In this document: piece by piece, positions 18,594 to 27,071 of the stretch
How positions within the stretch are numbered: position 1 is the first letter of the stretch
Layout: the number at the start of each line of letters is the position of its first letter
Source of the DNA: Sphingobacterium hungaricum
GTDB lineage: Bacteria; Bacteroidota; Bacteroidia; Sphingobacteriales; Sphingobacteriaceae
Assembly (NCBI RefSeq): GCF_015210005.1
Contig: NZ_MU158698.1
Coordinates: 1,571,611 to 1,635,610 of the forward strand
Direction: 5' to 3'
DNA length: 64,000 bases
Program-made: the position numbers and the translations under genes
The notes under the pieces: model-generated
Told to the model about the DNA's origin: nothing
The model's database searches: none
The model's input: the letters and a program-made list of their open reading frames with translations, nothing else

Positions 18594-18853
18594 ATCCATT
18601 TAAACAATAATATCGTCCTCTACAACTTTGGTGACGAACAATAGAATATAAAGAGCAAATATGCAATGCCACTTTCTATAAACATTATTGTTCGGCTAAC
18701 ACGGAAATGTTTTACCCAAAAACCGCACTCTCTTTTCATATTCAAATACTGCTCAAAACAATACATTTACTATTTTAAAGACTTCCTTTACTGTTTGCTG
18801 CTTTTAGTTTTGCTATTATTGTGACAAGTTTGATGAAAATTAAACTCGATGAC
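18594..18853 (+). promoter_or_regulatory. Upstream region of the two-component system with a -7 box
   Basis: AT-rich, no genes seen. TAGTTTTG at 18805-18812 matches TAnnTTTG and would give a leader of about 35 nt before the ATG at 18854. Confidence 0.4.
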
Positions 18854-19900
18854 ATGAAAAAGATCAGCTTCATATTTCTTAGCCTAATCATTTCGCTATC
18901 TACGGCATACGCGCAAAAAGGCATCAATTTTTCGCATACATACGCTGCTGGAAATAAGCTTCTAATGTGTGTTGATAGCGCAGCAAAAAACATCTATTAT
19001 GATTTCAAATTTCCAAATCAACCAAATACTTCGTTTAACTATTTACCAGAAATCAACAATGTCAGCATCCAAATTTATTTCAAAACAACGGAGCGTATAC
19101 AGGACTATCGCTACACGATTTTAGTCGACAACAAGCCAATAGTCGTAAACGAATCGATCGGCATAGCGCAAATGAAAGATTTAGACAGAGGGGACGACGA
19201 GCTCTTACGCTTTACAACACTTGGCATCTTTCCTATTAAAGGCAAAACGATTACCACATTGATTTATAGCACAGAAAACCCTATTGATATTTATAAATCT
19301 GTTTTTTATGGCTTACCTATTCCAAAAGCTAAAATCGAAGTCTTAGCAAAGCGTTTTGCAACTGAAAAAGGCGTTGACTACAACTATATAAGAAAGCCAA
19401 AAGAAAGGATAGATCTTACTTTCACCGAAAAAGACGACGAACTGACCATTGTAAAGGAAACATTGGATATCGATTATGTCTACTACATCTCTATAAAAAA
19501 CAAAAAGACGGATAAAATAATCTTTGAATCCAATTCATGGCTATATGGCGGTTACCTTAATGAAGCAGGTAAACTTTCACCTTACATAAAGATCGATAGA
19601 AGTATCTTTAAAAAATCAGGTAATTATGAAATTATTATTCAGCCATTAATTGATTGGGATAACTGTCAAGACTGCAATATTTCATCTAACGAAATAGAAA
19701 ATTATGTAAGCAGATATACGCTTTCTATAACGCTAGACGAAGAGATCTATACCAAAAAAGAACTTTTATTTTATACGCTCATCGCGCTATTTTCTATTGG
19801 ACTATTCTTTCTTCTTATTCTTTTTTTCATCAAAAAAAAGAAACAAGAAAAAATTGGTAGAAAAAGAGCTACAAAAAAACATCGTAAAGCTTCAACTTAA
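18854..19900 (+). CDS. LytS-type sensor histidine kinase, N-terminal sensor part (gene split by frameshift)
   Basis: A 348-residue reading frame. The ATG at 18854 is preferred over an upstream start because it opens a clean signal peptide (MKKISFIFLSLIISLSTAYAQ). A periplasmic sensor region of about 290 residues, which I do not recognise, is followed by one transmembrane segment (LLFYTLIALFSIGLFFLLILFF). After it the frame runs through Lys-rich codons and stops at 19900 with no kinase domain. The kinase domain continues in the +1-shifted frame (19797-20471). The two together make one normal LytS-like kinase. The shift lies between about 19820 and 19860, where T7 (19821-19827), A8 (19832-19839) and A6 (19848-19853) runs occur. 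Confidence 0.7.
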   Translation: MKKISFIFLSLIISLSTAYAQKGINFSHTYAAGNKLLMCVDSAAKNIYYDFKFPNQPNTSFNYLPEINNVSIQIYFKTTERIQDYRYTILVDNKPIVVNESIGIAQMKDLDRGDDELLRFTTLGIFPIKGKTITTLIYSTENPIDIYKSVFYGLPIPKAKIEVLAKRFATEKGVDYNYIRKPKERIDLTFTEKDDELTIVKETLDIDYVYYISIKNKKTDKIIFESNSWLYGGYLNEAGKLSPYIKIDRSIFKKSGNYEIIIQPLIDWDNCQDCNISSNEIENYVSRYTLSITLDEEIYTKKELLFYTLIALFSIGLFFLLILFFIKKKKQEKIGRKRATKKHRKAST

Positions 19901-20471
19901 CTCCATTCGTTCCCAATTAAATCCTCATTTTCTGTTTAATGCACTCTCAGGCATTCAAAATTTGATGAATAAAAACGAAATAGACAATGCCAACAAATAT
20001 CTTTCTAAGTTTGCCCGGTTAACACGCAATGTATTGGATGATAAAGAACGAATTAGCTTGTCACAAGAAAAAACTTTGCTAGACGATTATCTGCAAATGG
20101 AGCAGTTGCGATTCGGCTTTAAGTACCAAATAAACTACTCAGAAAACTTAGATTTGGATAATACAGAGATACCAAGTATGTTATTGCAGCCTTTTGTAGA
20201 AAATGCGGTGAAGCATGGCATATCGCAGAAAAATACCGACGGAGAAATTATGATCAAATTTATTAATCAAGCAAATGATTTGGTCTTAACGGTCTCCGAT
20301 AATGGAAATGGATTTGATACACAAAAAAGAAATGAAGGTTTGGGGCTCCAATTAAGCAGAAGTAGAATAGAGCTATTAAATAGTATTTATAAAGAAAATC
20401 GCTTTACCTTAGTAATGCAGTCAACCATTAGAGGGACTGAAATAAGCTTAACATTAACCGATTGGCTATAG
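19797..20471 (+). CDS. LytS-type histidine kinase, cytoplasmic kinase part (gene split by frameshift)
   Basis: This frame carries the complete His_kinase/HATPase portion: LNSIRSQLNPHFLFNALSGI with the phospho-acceptor His, LLQPFVENAVKHGI (N box) and VSDNGNGFD (G box). The first ~15 residues of the frame overlap the transmembrane codons of the previous frame and are not a real N-terminus. There is no signal or ribosome site for independent translation. Removing one base in the homopolymer cluster near 19820-19853 would join it to the sensor part. The response regulator gene begins 5 bp after the stop codon. Confidence 0.75.
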   Translation: MDYSFFLFFFSSKKRNKKKLVEKELQKNIVKLQLNSIRSQLNPHFLFNALSGIQNLMNKNEIDNANKYLSKFARLTRNVLDDKERISLSQEKTLLDDYLQMEQLRFGFKYQINYSENLDLDNTEIPSMLLQPFVENAVKHGISQKNTDGEIMIKFINQANDLVLTVSDNGNGFDTQKRNEGLGLQLSRSRIELLNSIYKENRFTLVMQSTIRGTEISLTLTDWL

Positions 20472-20476
20472 GTATC

Positions 20477-21223
20477 ATGAGAGCAGTTTTAATAGATGAC
20501 GAAATTTCTAATTTAGAAAATCTGCGCACTTTGCTAGAAAAGCATTGTCCACAGGTTACTATAGTAGCAACAGCACAAAATGTAAGGAATGCGGTTGACG
20601 CAATCGAAAGCCATTTGCCTGATTTGGTATTTCTGGATATTCAAATGGGTGAGCTAACGGGTTTTGACGTACTAAAACTACTTCCAAAGCGTAATTTCGA
20701 AGTTATTTTTATTACTGCTTATGATCAATATGGGATACAAGCTGTAAAATTTGCTGCCTTAGATTATCTTTTAAAACCGATTGACATTGAAGAATTGATG
20801 ACCGCGGTAAACAAAGCTGAACATAAATTAGCAACACAAATCCAAACCTCTCAGCTCGATTTTTTACTTCAACAACTAAAAAAGCCAGAAACAACGATTA
20901 GCAAAATTGCTTTGCAGATGCAAAGTGAAATAAGATATGTTTCTATAGCGGAAATTATCCGCTGCGAAGCCGACAATACCTATACTCACTTTTTCTTGTC
21001 TGGCGGTGAAAAAATATTGGTCTCCAAATCACTTAAAGAATATGCTGATTTATTGCGCCCCAGTGGATTTTTAAGAACTCACCAGAGCCATTTAGTAAAT
21101 CCAAAATATGTAAAAAGCTGGTTAAAAGAAGACGGTGGTATCCTGTTGTTAATGTCGGGAGAAAAAATACCAATTTCTAAACCCAATAAAGATACTGTTA
21201 GAAAACTTTTGCAACAGATCTAA
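20477..21223 (+). CDS. LytTR-family response regulator
   Basis: A 248-residue regulator. The receiver domain (1-120) shows VLIDDE at the acidic pocket, LVFLDIQMGELTGFDVL with the phospho-acceptor Asp, ITAY and LDYLLKPID with the conserved Lys. A LytTR DNA-binding domain follows (about 145-245: IIRCEADNTYTHFFLSGGEKILVSKSLKEY, FLRTHQSHLVNPKYVK). The ATG at 20477 is taken because the reading frame only extends a few codons upstream to a TTG inside the kinase gene. Partner of the kinase immediately upstream. Confidence 0.9.
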   Translation: MRAVLIDDEISNLENLRTLLEKHCPQVTIVATAQNVRNAVDAIESHLPDLVFLDIQMGELTGFDVLKLLPKRNFEVIFITAYDQYGIQAVKFAALDYLLKPIDIEELMTAVNKAEHKLATQIQTSQLDFLLQQLKKPETTISKIALQMQSEIRYVSIAEIIRCEADNTYTHFFLSGGEKILVSKSLKEYADLLRPSGFLRTHQSHLVNPKYVKSWLKEDGGILLLMSGEKIPISKPNKDTVRKLLQQI

Positions 21224-21354
21224 AGAATACATCATTGCTAACTAGCTCTTTTATTTAACATTCAAAAAAGCCGGATTAGCTATCAATTATTTTTAATAAC
21301 CGTTTGAAAATCTTCTGTGTCCGAACGATTAAGAACTATTTCCTATTGCTACAA

Positions 21355-21912
21355 TTAATTGTGAATGCTGTAAGTCATGATTTCCGTACCATTAGACTTT
21401 CTCACAATTTCTTTCGTGTTTCTAAGTATTAAGGTATGCGTGCCAAGCTTGCTATAGGAAACAAATTCTCCGTCTGGAGTTTGTTCGCAGATAACAAACA
21501 TATGCCAGCCCGTGTCGGAAGGCAGTGAGATAATCACTTTTTTCTCAGCTTTCAATTCATTTTCTATCGTTTGAAACAGGCTGTCAATCGGAAATGTCGC
21601 GTCCCGAGGCAAAACAAATTGTTGAGAAAAAGTGATGCCATATAAATCTTTCTTATCAAAGTCGCGGAAAGAACCATCCATTTTATTTTGCCATTCATTC
21701 TGTAAGTCGTAAAAATCAAAATCTACCACTTTATAATACTTCAGCACCATCTCGACAACGGATGGAATGCAAGACATTTCAAAAATTTGATTGTGGTTAT
21801 TTACGACGGTATTAAAAAAATTCCCGTTATCAGCTTTTTGTGCTTGAGCCTTCGAATGAAAAATAACAGATGTGGATATTAACAGGATTAAACTTAGGAG
21901 AATTTTATTCAT
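21355..21912 (-). CDS. Exported C39-like papain-fold protein, Cys/His present
   Basis: A 185-residue protein with a Sec signal (about 1-24). Residues 42-60 (NQIFEMSCIPSVVEMVLKYY) match the N-terminal motif of C39-type cysteine peptidases: Gln42, then Cys48 six residues later, then a helix ending KYY. A second motif, GWHMFVICEQTPDGEFVSYS, offers His137 in the usual beta-strand position. The third catalytic Asp is not evident. It could be a periplasmic peptidase or a C39-like non-proteolytic protein. A paralog starts upstream at 22508, 44 bp away, with both residues replaced. The pair is convergent with the LytTR system. Confidence 0.6.
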   Translation of the reverse strand: MNKILLSLILLISTSVIFHSKAQAQKADNGNFFNTVVNNHNQIFEMSCIPSVVEMVLKYYKVVDFDFYDLQNEWQNKMDGSFRDFDKKDLYGITFSQQFVLPRDATFPIDSLFQTIENELKAEKKVIISLPSDTGWHMFVICEQTPDGEFVSYSKLGTHTLILRNTKEIVRKSNGTEIMTYSIHN

Positions 21913-21956
21913 GTTTTAACTTACTATTGTTCTTAACCAAACCCAACAACTCTATG

Positions 21957-22508
21957 TTAATCAATGCTGTAGGTCATTATTTCCGTCCCGTTAGACTTTC
22001 TAATGATTTCTTTTGTATTTCTATGTATTAATGTATGGCTTTGGAATTTGCTGTATGAAACAAACTCGCCATCTGGAGTTTGTTTGTAGACGACATAAAT
22101 AGGCCAGCTTGAGTCCAGTTGCAGTGCAATAATCACTTTTTTGCCAGACTTCAATTCATTTTCTATCGTTTGAAACAAGCTATCTATCGGAAAGGTTGCG
22201 TCTCGAGGCAAAACAAACTGTTGGGAAAAAGTAATGCCGTATAATTCTTTCTTGTCAAAGTCGCGGAAAGAACCATCTGTTTTGTTCTGCCATTCATTTT
22301 GTAAGCCATAGAAGTTAAAATCAACCACTTTACAATATTTCAGAATCATTTCTATGGCTGAAGGAATACCTGAAGATTGAAAGATTTGATTATGGTTGTT
22401 TACGGCAGTGTCAAAAAAATCATAGCTGTCGATTTTCCTTGTTTGAGCTTTTGAATGGAAAACAGATATAGATACAATCATGACTAAACTAAAGAGAATC
22501 TTTTTCAT
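21957..22508 (-). CDS. Exported C39-like paralog lacking catalytic Cys and His
   Basis: A 183-residue paralog of the following gene, with a signal peptide (1-21, SVFHSKAQ). The central ~60 residues (NEWQNK, DGSFRDFDKK, LYGITFSQQFVLPRDATFPID, SLFQTIENELK) are nearly identical to the neighbour, showing a recent tandem duplication. Gln41 is kept, but the Cys position reads SSGIPS (Gly47) and the His position reads SSWPIYVV (Pro136). If the neighbour is a peptidase, this copy should be inactive, perhaps a substrate-binding decoy or regulator. It is a complete reading frame, not a pseudogene. Both genes are likely on one transcript. Confidence 0.6.
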   Translation of the reverse strand: MKKILFSLVMIVSISVFHSKAQTRKIDSYDFFDTAVNNHNQIFQSSGIPSAIEMILKYCKVVDFNFYGLQNEWQNKTDGSFRDFDKKELYGITFSQQFVLPRDATFPIDSLFQTIENELKSGKKVIIALQLDSSWPIYVVYKQTPDGEFVSYSKFQSHTLIHRNTKEIIRKSNGTEIMTYSID

Positions 22509-22594
22509 ACATAAGTTACTATCTTTTTACACGAGAAAACTGTTTTAAACATATTCAACTTAATAAAAATACAGAAATCCACAATGAGCTGATG

Positions 22595-22620
22595 TCGTAG
22601 AAGCTACATGCCTTCTACGA
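22595..22620. repeat. Perfect 9-bp stem-loop without T-run
   Basis: TCGTAGAAG (22595-22603) and CTTCTACGA (22612-22620) form a perfect hairpin with an 8-nt loop. There is no following T-run, so it is not an obvious terminator. Its role is unknown. Confidence 0.4.
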
Positions 22621-22754
22621 GTCGTAAATTGTCGATGGCTTTTATACTATTTCTTATCAGTTGTAGGTCGGTGCTTTTTATTTACAGTTATTTCAAACTG
22701 CAAGATAAGAAGGTGGATTCAACTATCAAATATAAATTCGGCAAGATTTTTTGA
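22608..22754 (+). CDS. Possible small ORF with lipoprotein-like N-terminus
   Basis: A 48-codon frame in an otherwise empty gap. From an internal Met (22635) it reads MAFILFLISCRS, which resembles a short lipoprotein signal with lipobox LISC, then a Lys-rich tail. No ribosome site or promoter was recognised and the region is AT-rich, so it may be chance. Confidence 0.2.
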   Translation: MPSTSRKLSMAFILFLISCRSVLFIYSYFKLQDKKVDSTIKYKFGKIF

Positions 22755-22800
22755 AGCACGCTTACTTTGAAATTTAGATTTTGGAAAAGACCGAAAACAA

Positions 22801-22829
22801 AAAAATCCTGCAAAATTTGCAGGATTTTT
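22801..22829. terminator. Terminator following tRNA-Glu
   Basis: A 14-bp inverted repeat, AAAAATCCTGCAAA with its complement, almost no loop, immediately beyond the tRNA 3' end on the minus strand. Ends in a T5 run on both strands. Confidence 0.75.
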
Positions 22830-22830
22830 G

Positions 22831-22902
22831 TAGCCCGTAGGGGAATCGAACCCCTGTTTCTAGAATGAAAATCTAACGTCCTAACCCCTAGACGAACGGG
22901 CC
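22831..22902 (-). tRNA. tRNA-Glu(UUC)
   Basis: A 72-nt cloverleaf on the minus strand: acceptor GGCCCGT pairs with ACGGGCT, D-arm with GTCTAGGGGTTAGGAC, anticodon stem TTAGA/TCTAG with loop TTTTCAT giving anticodon TTC, and T-arm AGGGGTTCGATTCCCCT. CCA is not encoded. It is followed by a hairpin terminator. Confidence 0.95.
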
Positions 22903-22969
22903 TTTTTCCCTTTCGGTGTGCAAATATAAGAGGATTTATAGTACTTCCAAAATATTTTTCACCTATTTT

Positions 22970-24250
22970 TTAATCTTTGATTAAATCAAAGCCGATATCG
23001 CGTCGAAAATACTGTCTTTCAAAGAAAATCCGCCCTGCATCCGCTGTGGCTTGCTGTAAAGCATCAAATAAATTATCTTGCAAGGTCGTGATTGCCAACA
23101 CGCGTCCGCCAGCCGTAACAACCTCTCCATTGACTAGTTTTGTTCCAGCATGAAAGACGATCGACTCTTTTACGTTTTCAATATTCGCAATTGCTTTTCC
23201 AGTTTCATAATCGCCGGGATAACCTCCAGAAACCATCATCACGGTAACGGCTGTTTTCGGTGAAACTGAAAAATCGCGGCTCGCCAAATTCCCTTGAGCA
23301 ACGCCTTCCAGCAAATCCACAAAATCGGATTCAATTCGTGGAATAACCGATTCTGTCTCCGGGTCGCCCATGCGCACATTGTATTCGATAACCTGCGGTT
23401 CGCCATCGACATTCATTAAGCCGATAAAAATAAATCCTTTGTAAGGAATTCCATCTTTTTTCAAACCGTCAACCGTAGGTTTAATAATGCGTTCTTCCAC
23501 TTTGCCCAGAAAAACTTCATCCGCAAAATGTACAGGCGAAATGGAGCCCATTCCCCCCGTGTTTAAGCCTGTATCGCCTTCTCCGATACGTTTATAATCT
23601 TTTGCCGAAGGCAATACTTTATAAGATTCACCATCTGTCAATACAAAAACAGACAATTCGATTCCATTTAGAAATTCTTCAATAACGACTTTAGCGCTTG
23701 CTGCACCAAATTTCGCGTCGCTAATCATTGCTTTCAATTCAGCTTTAGCATCTTCTAAGGTTTCACAAATCAATACTCCTTTTCCCGCAGCCAAACCATC
23801 TGCTTTTAATACAATCGGTAATTTTTGCGTGTCTAGATATGCTAGACCTTCTTCCAAATTGCTGCTATCAAAAGTTCGGTAAGCGGCGGTCGGAATCTGA
23901 TGCCTTTCCATAAATTCCTTCGAAAAATCTTTGGAGCCTTCAAGCTGCGCGCCTTGCTTTTGTGGCCCAACGATAGCGATGTGGCGCAAATCTTCACGCG
24001 CTAAAAAATAATCATGAATTCCTTTTACTAGCGGTTCCTCTGGTCCAACCAAAATAATTTGAATTTCGTTCTTTAGTGCAAAATCTGCAATCCCCTCAAA
24101 ATCGGTCACTTTTAAATCGACGTTTTGACCGTAAGAAGCTGTCCCAGCATTACCTGGCGCAATAAATAACTGATTTAATTTAGGACTTTGTGAAAGCTTA
24201 TAAGCAAAGGCCGATTCTCTACCCCCGGAACCAATAATTAGAATATTCAT
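22970..24250 (-). CDS. purD: Phosphoribosylamine--glycine ligase
   Basis: A 426-residue GAR synthetase, the second step of de novo purine synthesis (phosphoribosylamine + glycine + ATP). The N-terminal MNILIIGSGGRESAFAYKL, the ATP-grasp core with PIVLKADGLAAGKGVLIC, GDTGLNTGGMGSISPV and EYNVRMGDPETE are diagnostic. The frame extends further upstream, but the ATG at 24250 gives the canonical N-terminus; another ATG is immediately before it. A perfect -7 box lies only 4 nt upstream of the first ATG, suggesting a leaderless mRNA. Divergent from the MG2 protein gene. Confidence 0.97.
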   Translation of the reverse strand: MNILIIGSGGRESAFAYKLSQSPKLNQLFIAPGNAGTASYGQNVDLKVTDFEGIADFALKNEIQIILVGPEEPLVKGIHDYFLAREDLRHIAIVGPQKQGAQLEGSKDFSKEFMERHQIPTAAYRTFDSSNLEEGLAYLDTQKLPIVLKADGLAAGKGVLICETLEDAKAELKAMISDAKFGAASAKVVIEEFLNGIELSVFVLTDGESYKVLPSAKDYKRIGEGDTGLNTGGMGSISPVHFADEVFLGKVEERIIKPTVDGLKKDGIPYKGFIFIGLMNVDGEPQVIEYNVRMGDPETESVIPRIESDFVDLLEGVAQGNLASRDFSVSPKTAVTVMMVSGGYPGDYETGKAIANIENVKESIVFHAGTKLVNGEVVTAGGRVLAITTLQDNLFDALQQATADAGRIFFERQYFRRDIGFDLIKD

Positions 24251-24258
24251 CATTCCGC

Positions 24259-24266
24259 AAATATAT
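24259..24266 (-). promoter_or_regulatory. -7 box 4 nt before purD start (leaderless candidate)
   Basis: On the minus strand TATATTTG is followed by CGGA and then ATGATG. With the Bacteroidota promoter geometry the transcript would start at or next to the first ATG. This also excludes the upstream part of the open frame as coding. Confidence 0.5.
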
Positions 24267-24355
24267 TGATGTATTCCCTTAATTAATAAAATTTTAAAGA
24301 TAATATTCAACTCTATATCTTTTTTATTAACTTTCCTAAGTCAAAAACCTTATTT

Positions 24356-27013
24356 ATGCAAAGATTCCTAATTTTATTCCTCTTTTTTGTAGTGCCCGGT
24401 TTCAGCTTTTCTCAAAGTTCCGTCGATGAAACCATGAAAATACTAGATGAAAAATCCACCGCTAATACTCAAGAAAAAATTTATCTGCATACCGACAAAG
24501 CCTCTTACACGACTGGAGAGACAATCTGGTTCAAATTATATTCGACTATTGGCGCCGAAAACTTCTTGTCGAATTTCAGTAAAATAGCTTATGTTCAGCT
24601 GATTGATCCTTATAAAAACATTGTCAAAGAAGTGAAGATTCCCGTTCTTTCGGGGATCAGCATGGGCGATGTATTGCTAACAGACACGCTTACTGAAGGT
24701 TCATACCATCTTCGTGCGTATACCAATTGGATGAGAAATTTCGATGAAGCCTATTTTTTCGACCGTGTAATCAATATTAGCAATGGCCGCTCCGATAATA
24801 CCGTTATGAGCTCGACATTGAATCAGGAAAATAACCAATCTTTTTATACAATCAGCTTAAAAACACTCGCTGGAAATCCATTAAGTAAAACGTCGGTTCA
24901 ATATATATTTAATGACAAAGGAAAAACGATTGACAAGGGCAAAGAAACGACAGATGAGAATGGGGTCTTGCGAATAAAGCTTTCCGAGAAAACCAAAAAC
25001 ATACCTATTCAGCTTTCGTATGAGAATCAAACTAAAAACACGGTAAAAAAGACCATTGTTCCGAAAAATTTTGAATCAAAAAACAGTGTGCAGGTTTTTC
25101 CTGAAGGCGGTTCGCTATTGCCAGATTTCTTAAATAAAGTCGCATTCAAAAGTTTAAGGCCTGATGGGTTAGCTGCTCCGGCATCTATCTATTTATTCAA
25201 CAGGAATCAGGATACGGTCGGCCATGTCAAAACCAATGAATTGGGGATGGGCTCCATTTCCTTTATTGTTGAAAAAGGCCAGAGCTATAGCGCGAAAGCA
25301 ATTTTTGATGACCAATCGACAACATCAATTGATTTGCCAGCGAGCGCAACTTCAGGATATTCGATTATGGTGAACAATTTTAATGACCAAAAAATCTACG
25401 CACAGGTAAATCTTTCTGAAGATTTGATTCAGAATAAACCTATCTATTTTATTGTTCAAAGCTTAGGAAAGGTCTTTTACATTTCTAAGCAGAATTCTTC
25501 AAAAAGTGAACTGGTCTTTTCGGCTTCGAAGGCAGAGTTCCCTTCCGGAATATTGACCATCAGCATTTTGAACGAACAGTTCAAGCCGCTTATCGAACGA
25601 GCGGTATTTAATTTTAATCGAAATGGAGACCTTCCAGTGGCGCTGTCCGTAGACAACCAGACTGCTAAACCCAAGTCAAAAGTCACCACAACTATTCATG
25701 CGGAAAACACCTCCGACTCGGTTTTTTATACCTTTCTTTCGGCTTCAGTCGTCAACATGAAAAAGATTTCAGATGACCTGAATGCCCAGCCTAATATCTA
25801 CTCAGATTTGTTGCTCAATGCAGATTTAAAAGGGCACATTGAATCTCCAGGACATTATTTCGAAAATATCGAACAAATCAAACTACAGGAATTGGATGAT
25901 TTAGTGCTGACTCAAGGCTGGCGAAAGATCAATTTCAACGAGCTTGCCACAGCAGATAGCGCCAAAGCTTTTGTCCGCGAAGAGGGTTTATCTATTATGG
26001 GGTACGCAAGAAAACTTGGACGCAAAGCACCTGTTCCAAAAGCGAATGTTAAATTAATTTCGACGGTCAATGTAATGGATTATATCGATACGCTGGCTAA
26101 TGATGAGGGTTATTTCGTTTTTGATAACTTATTATTTCCAGACAGCGTTAAATTTATTTTGACTGCCGAAGACGAAAAAGGCAAGAAAAACATTGACATC
26201 TTCGCAGAGAAAGAAACCTATCCATCAACATTAAAGAACAAGAATTCTCTTTTAGAGAAAAACGATGTTAATGAAGCTTACTTGGCTGACATCAATGCAT
26301 CCAAAGAATTCTTCGCTGTTTTAGAGAACAAAGGCTTGCTTCCTAAATCTATTGAAATTGAGGAAGTTCTTGTGCGACGCGAAAGACCTAAAGCTTCCCC
26401 AAATTCAGCAAATTTAAATGGCCCAGGACGAGCCGACCAGGTTATTACCGCAGAAGATTTAGAAACTTGCGCTACGTTAGAAATGTGTTTGGCGGGACGG
26501 TTGACAGGGGTCGTTTTCCAAGGAGGAATACCATTCAGCACGCGTGGAATGACGCAAATGCAGGTTGTTTTGGACGGGATGTATATCGAAGGAGACCAGC
26601 TAAGCATGGTTAACATCAATGACATTCAAAGCGTGGAAGTACTTCGAAGCCCTGGATATACTGCAATTTACGGTTCGTATGGCGGTGGCGGTTTGCTTGT
26701 ATTAACTTCCAAAACGGGTGCTGATGCCATTCGGAATTATACGCCAAAAGGAATTTTGACAATTACGCCACAAGGGATCACCCCTGCTAAAGAATTTTAC
26801 AAGCCTGTTTATGAAGTCGGTTCGGACAAAACCTATGCGACGGATTTAAGAACAACCATTCATTGGGAACCGAATATCGTTATGGACAAATCCGGAAAAG
26901 TAGAATTTGATTTCTACACATCTGATGAAGCAGGAACGTATAGAGTGACATTGGAAGGGATAGATTTAAATGGCAAAATAGGCCGAAAAATTGTAGAATT
27001 CGAAGTGAAATAA
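24356..27013 (+). CDS. MG2-domain protein with C-terminal TonB-plug-like domain
   Basis: An 885-residue exported protein (signal about 1-19, PGFSFSQ). Near the N-terminus EKIYLHTDKASYTTGETIWFKLYS is the alpha-2-macroglobulin MG2-like domain found in large Bacteroidota surface proteins. Several Ig-like repeats follow. Around residues 680-790 there is a TonB-receptor plug motif: ITAEDLETCATLEMCLAGRL, MTQMQVVLDGMYIEG and VEVLRSPGYTAIYGSYGGGG. No beta-barrel follows; the protein ends with a carboxyl MG-like domain (TTIHWEPNIVMDKSGKVEFDF). Probably an outer-membrane-associated periplasmic protein; the partner is unknown. Divergent from purD. Confidence 0.7.
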   Translation: MQRFLILFLFFVVPGFSFSQSSVDETMKILDEKSTANTQEKIYLHTDKASYTTGETIWFKLYSTIGAENFLSNFSKIAYVQLIDPYKNIVKEVKIPVLSGISMGDVLLTDTLTEGSYHLRAYTNWMRNFDEAYFFDRVINISNGRSDNTVMSSTLNQENNQSFYTISLKTLAGNPLSKTSVQYIFNDKGKTIDKGKETTDENGVLRIKLSEKTKNIPIQLSYENQTKNTVKKTIVPKNFESKNSVQVFPEGGSLLPDFLNKVAFKSLRPDGLAAPASIYLFNRNQDTVGHVKTNELGMGSISFIVEKGQSYSAKAIFDDQSTTSIDLPASATSGYSIMVNNFNDQKIYAQVNLSEDLIQNKPIYFIVQSLGKVFYISKQNSSKSELVFSASKAEFPSGILTISILNEQFKPLIERAVFNFNRNGDLPVALSVDNQTAKPKSKVTTTIHAENTSDSVFYTFLSASVVNMKKISDDLNAQPNIYSDLLLNADLKGHIESPGHYFENIEQIKLQELDDLVLTQGWRKINFNELATADSAKAFVREEGLSIMGYARKLGRKAPVPKANVKLISTVNVMDYIDTLANDEGYFVFDNLLFPDSVKFILTAEDEKGKKNIDIFAEKETYPSTLKNKNSLLEKNDVNEAYLADINASKEFFAVLENKGLLPKSIEIEEVLVRRERPKASPNSANLNGPGRADQVITAEDLETCATLEMCLAGRLTGVVFQGGIPFSTRGMTQMQVVLDGMYIEGDQLSMVNINDIQSVEVLRSPGYTAIYGSYGGGGLLVLTSKTGADAIRNYTPKGILTITPQGITPAKEFYKPVYEVGSDKTYATDLRTTIHWEPNIVMDKSGKVEFDFYTSDEAGTYRVTLEGIDLNGKIGRKIVEFEVK

Positions 27014-27071
27014 TTCTTCGGATTTTTCAAGGGAATTAGGAAGAGCTATTAAAAATCTGTAAATTGAAATC

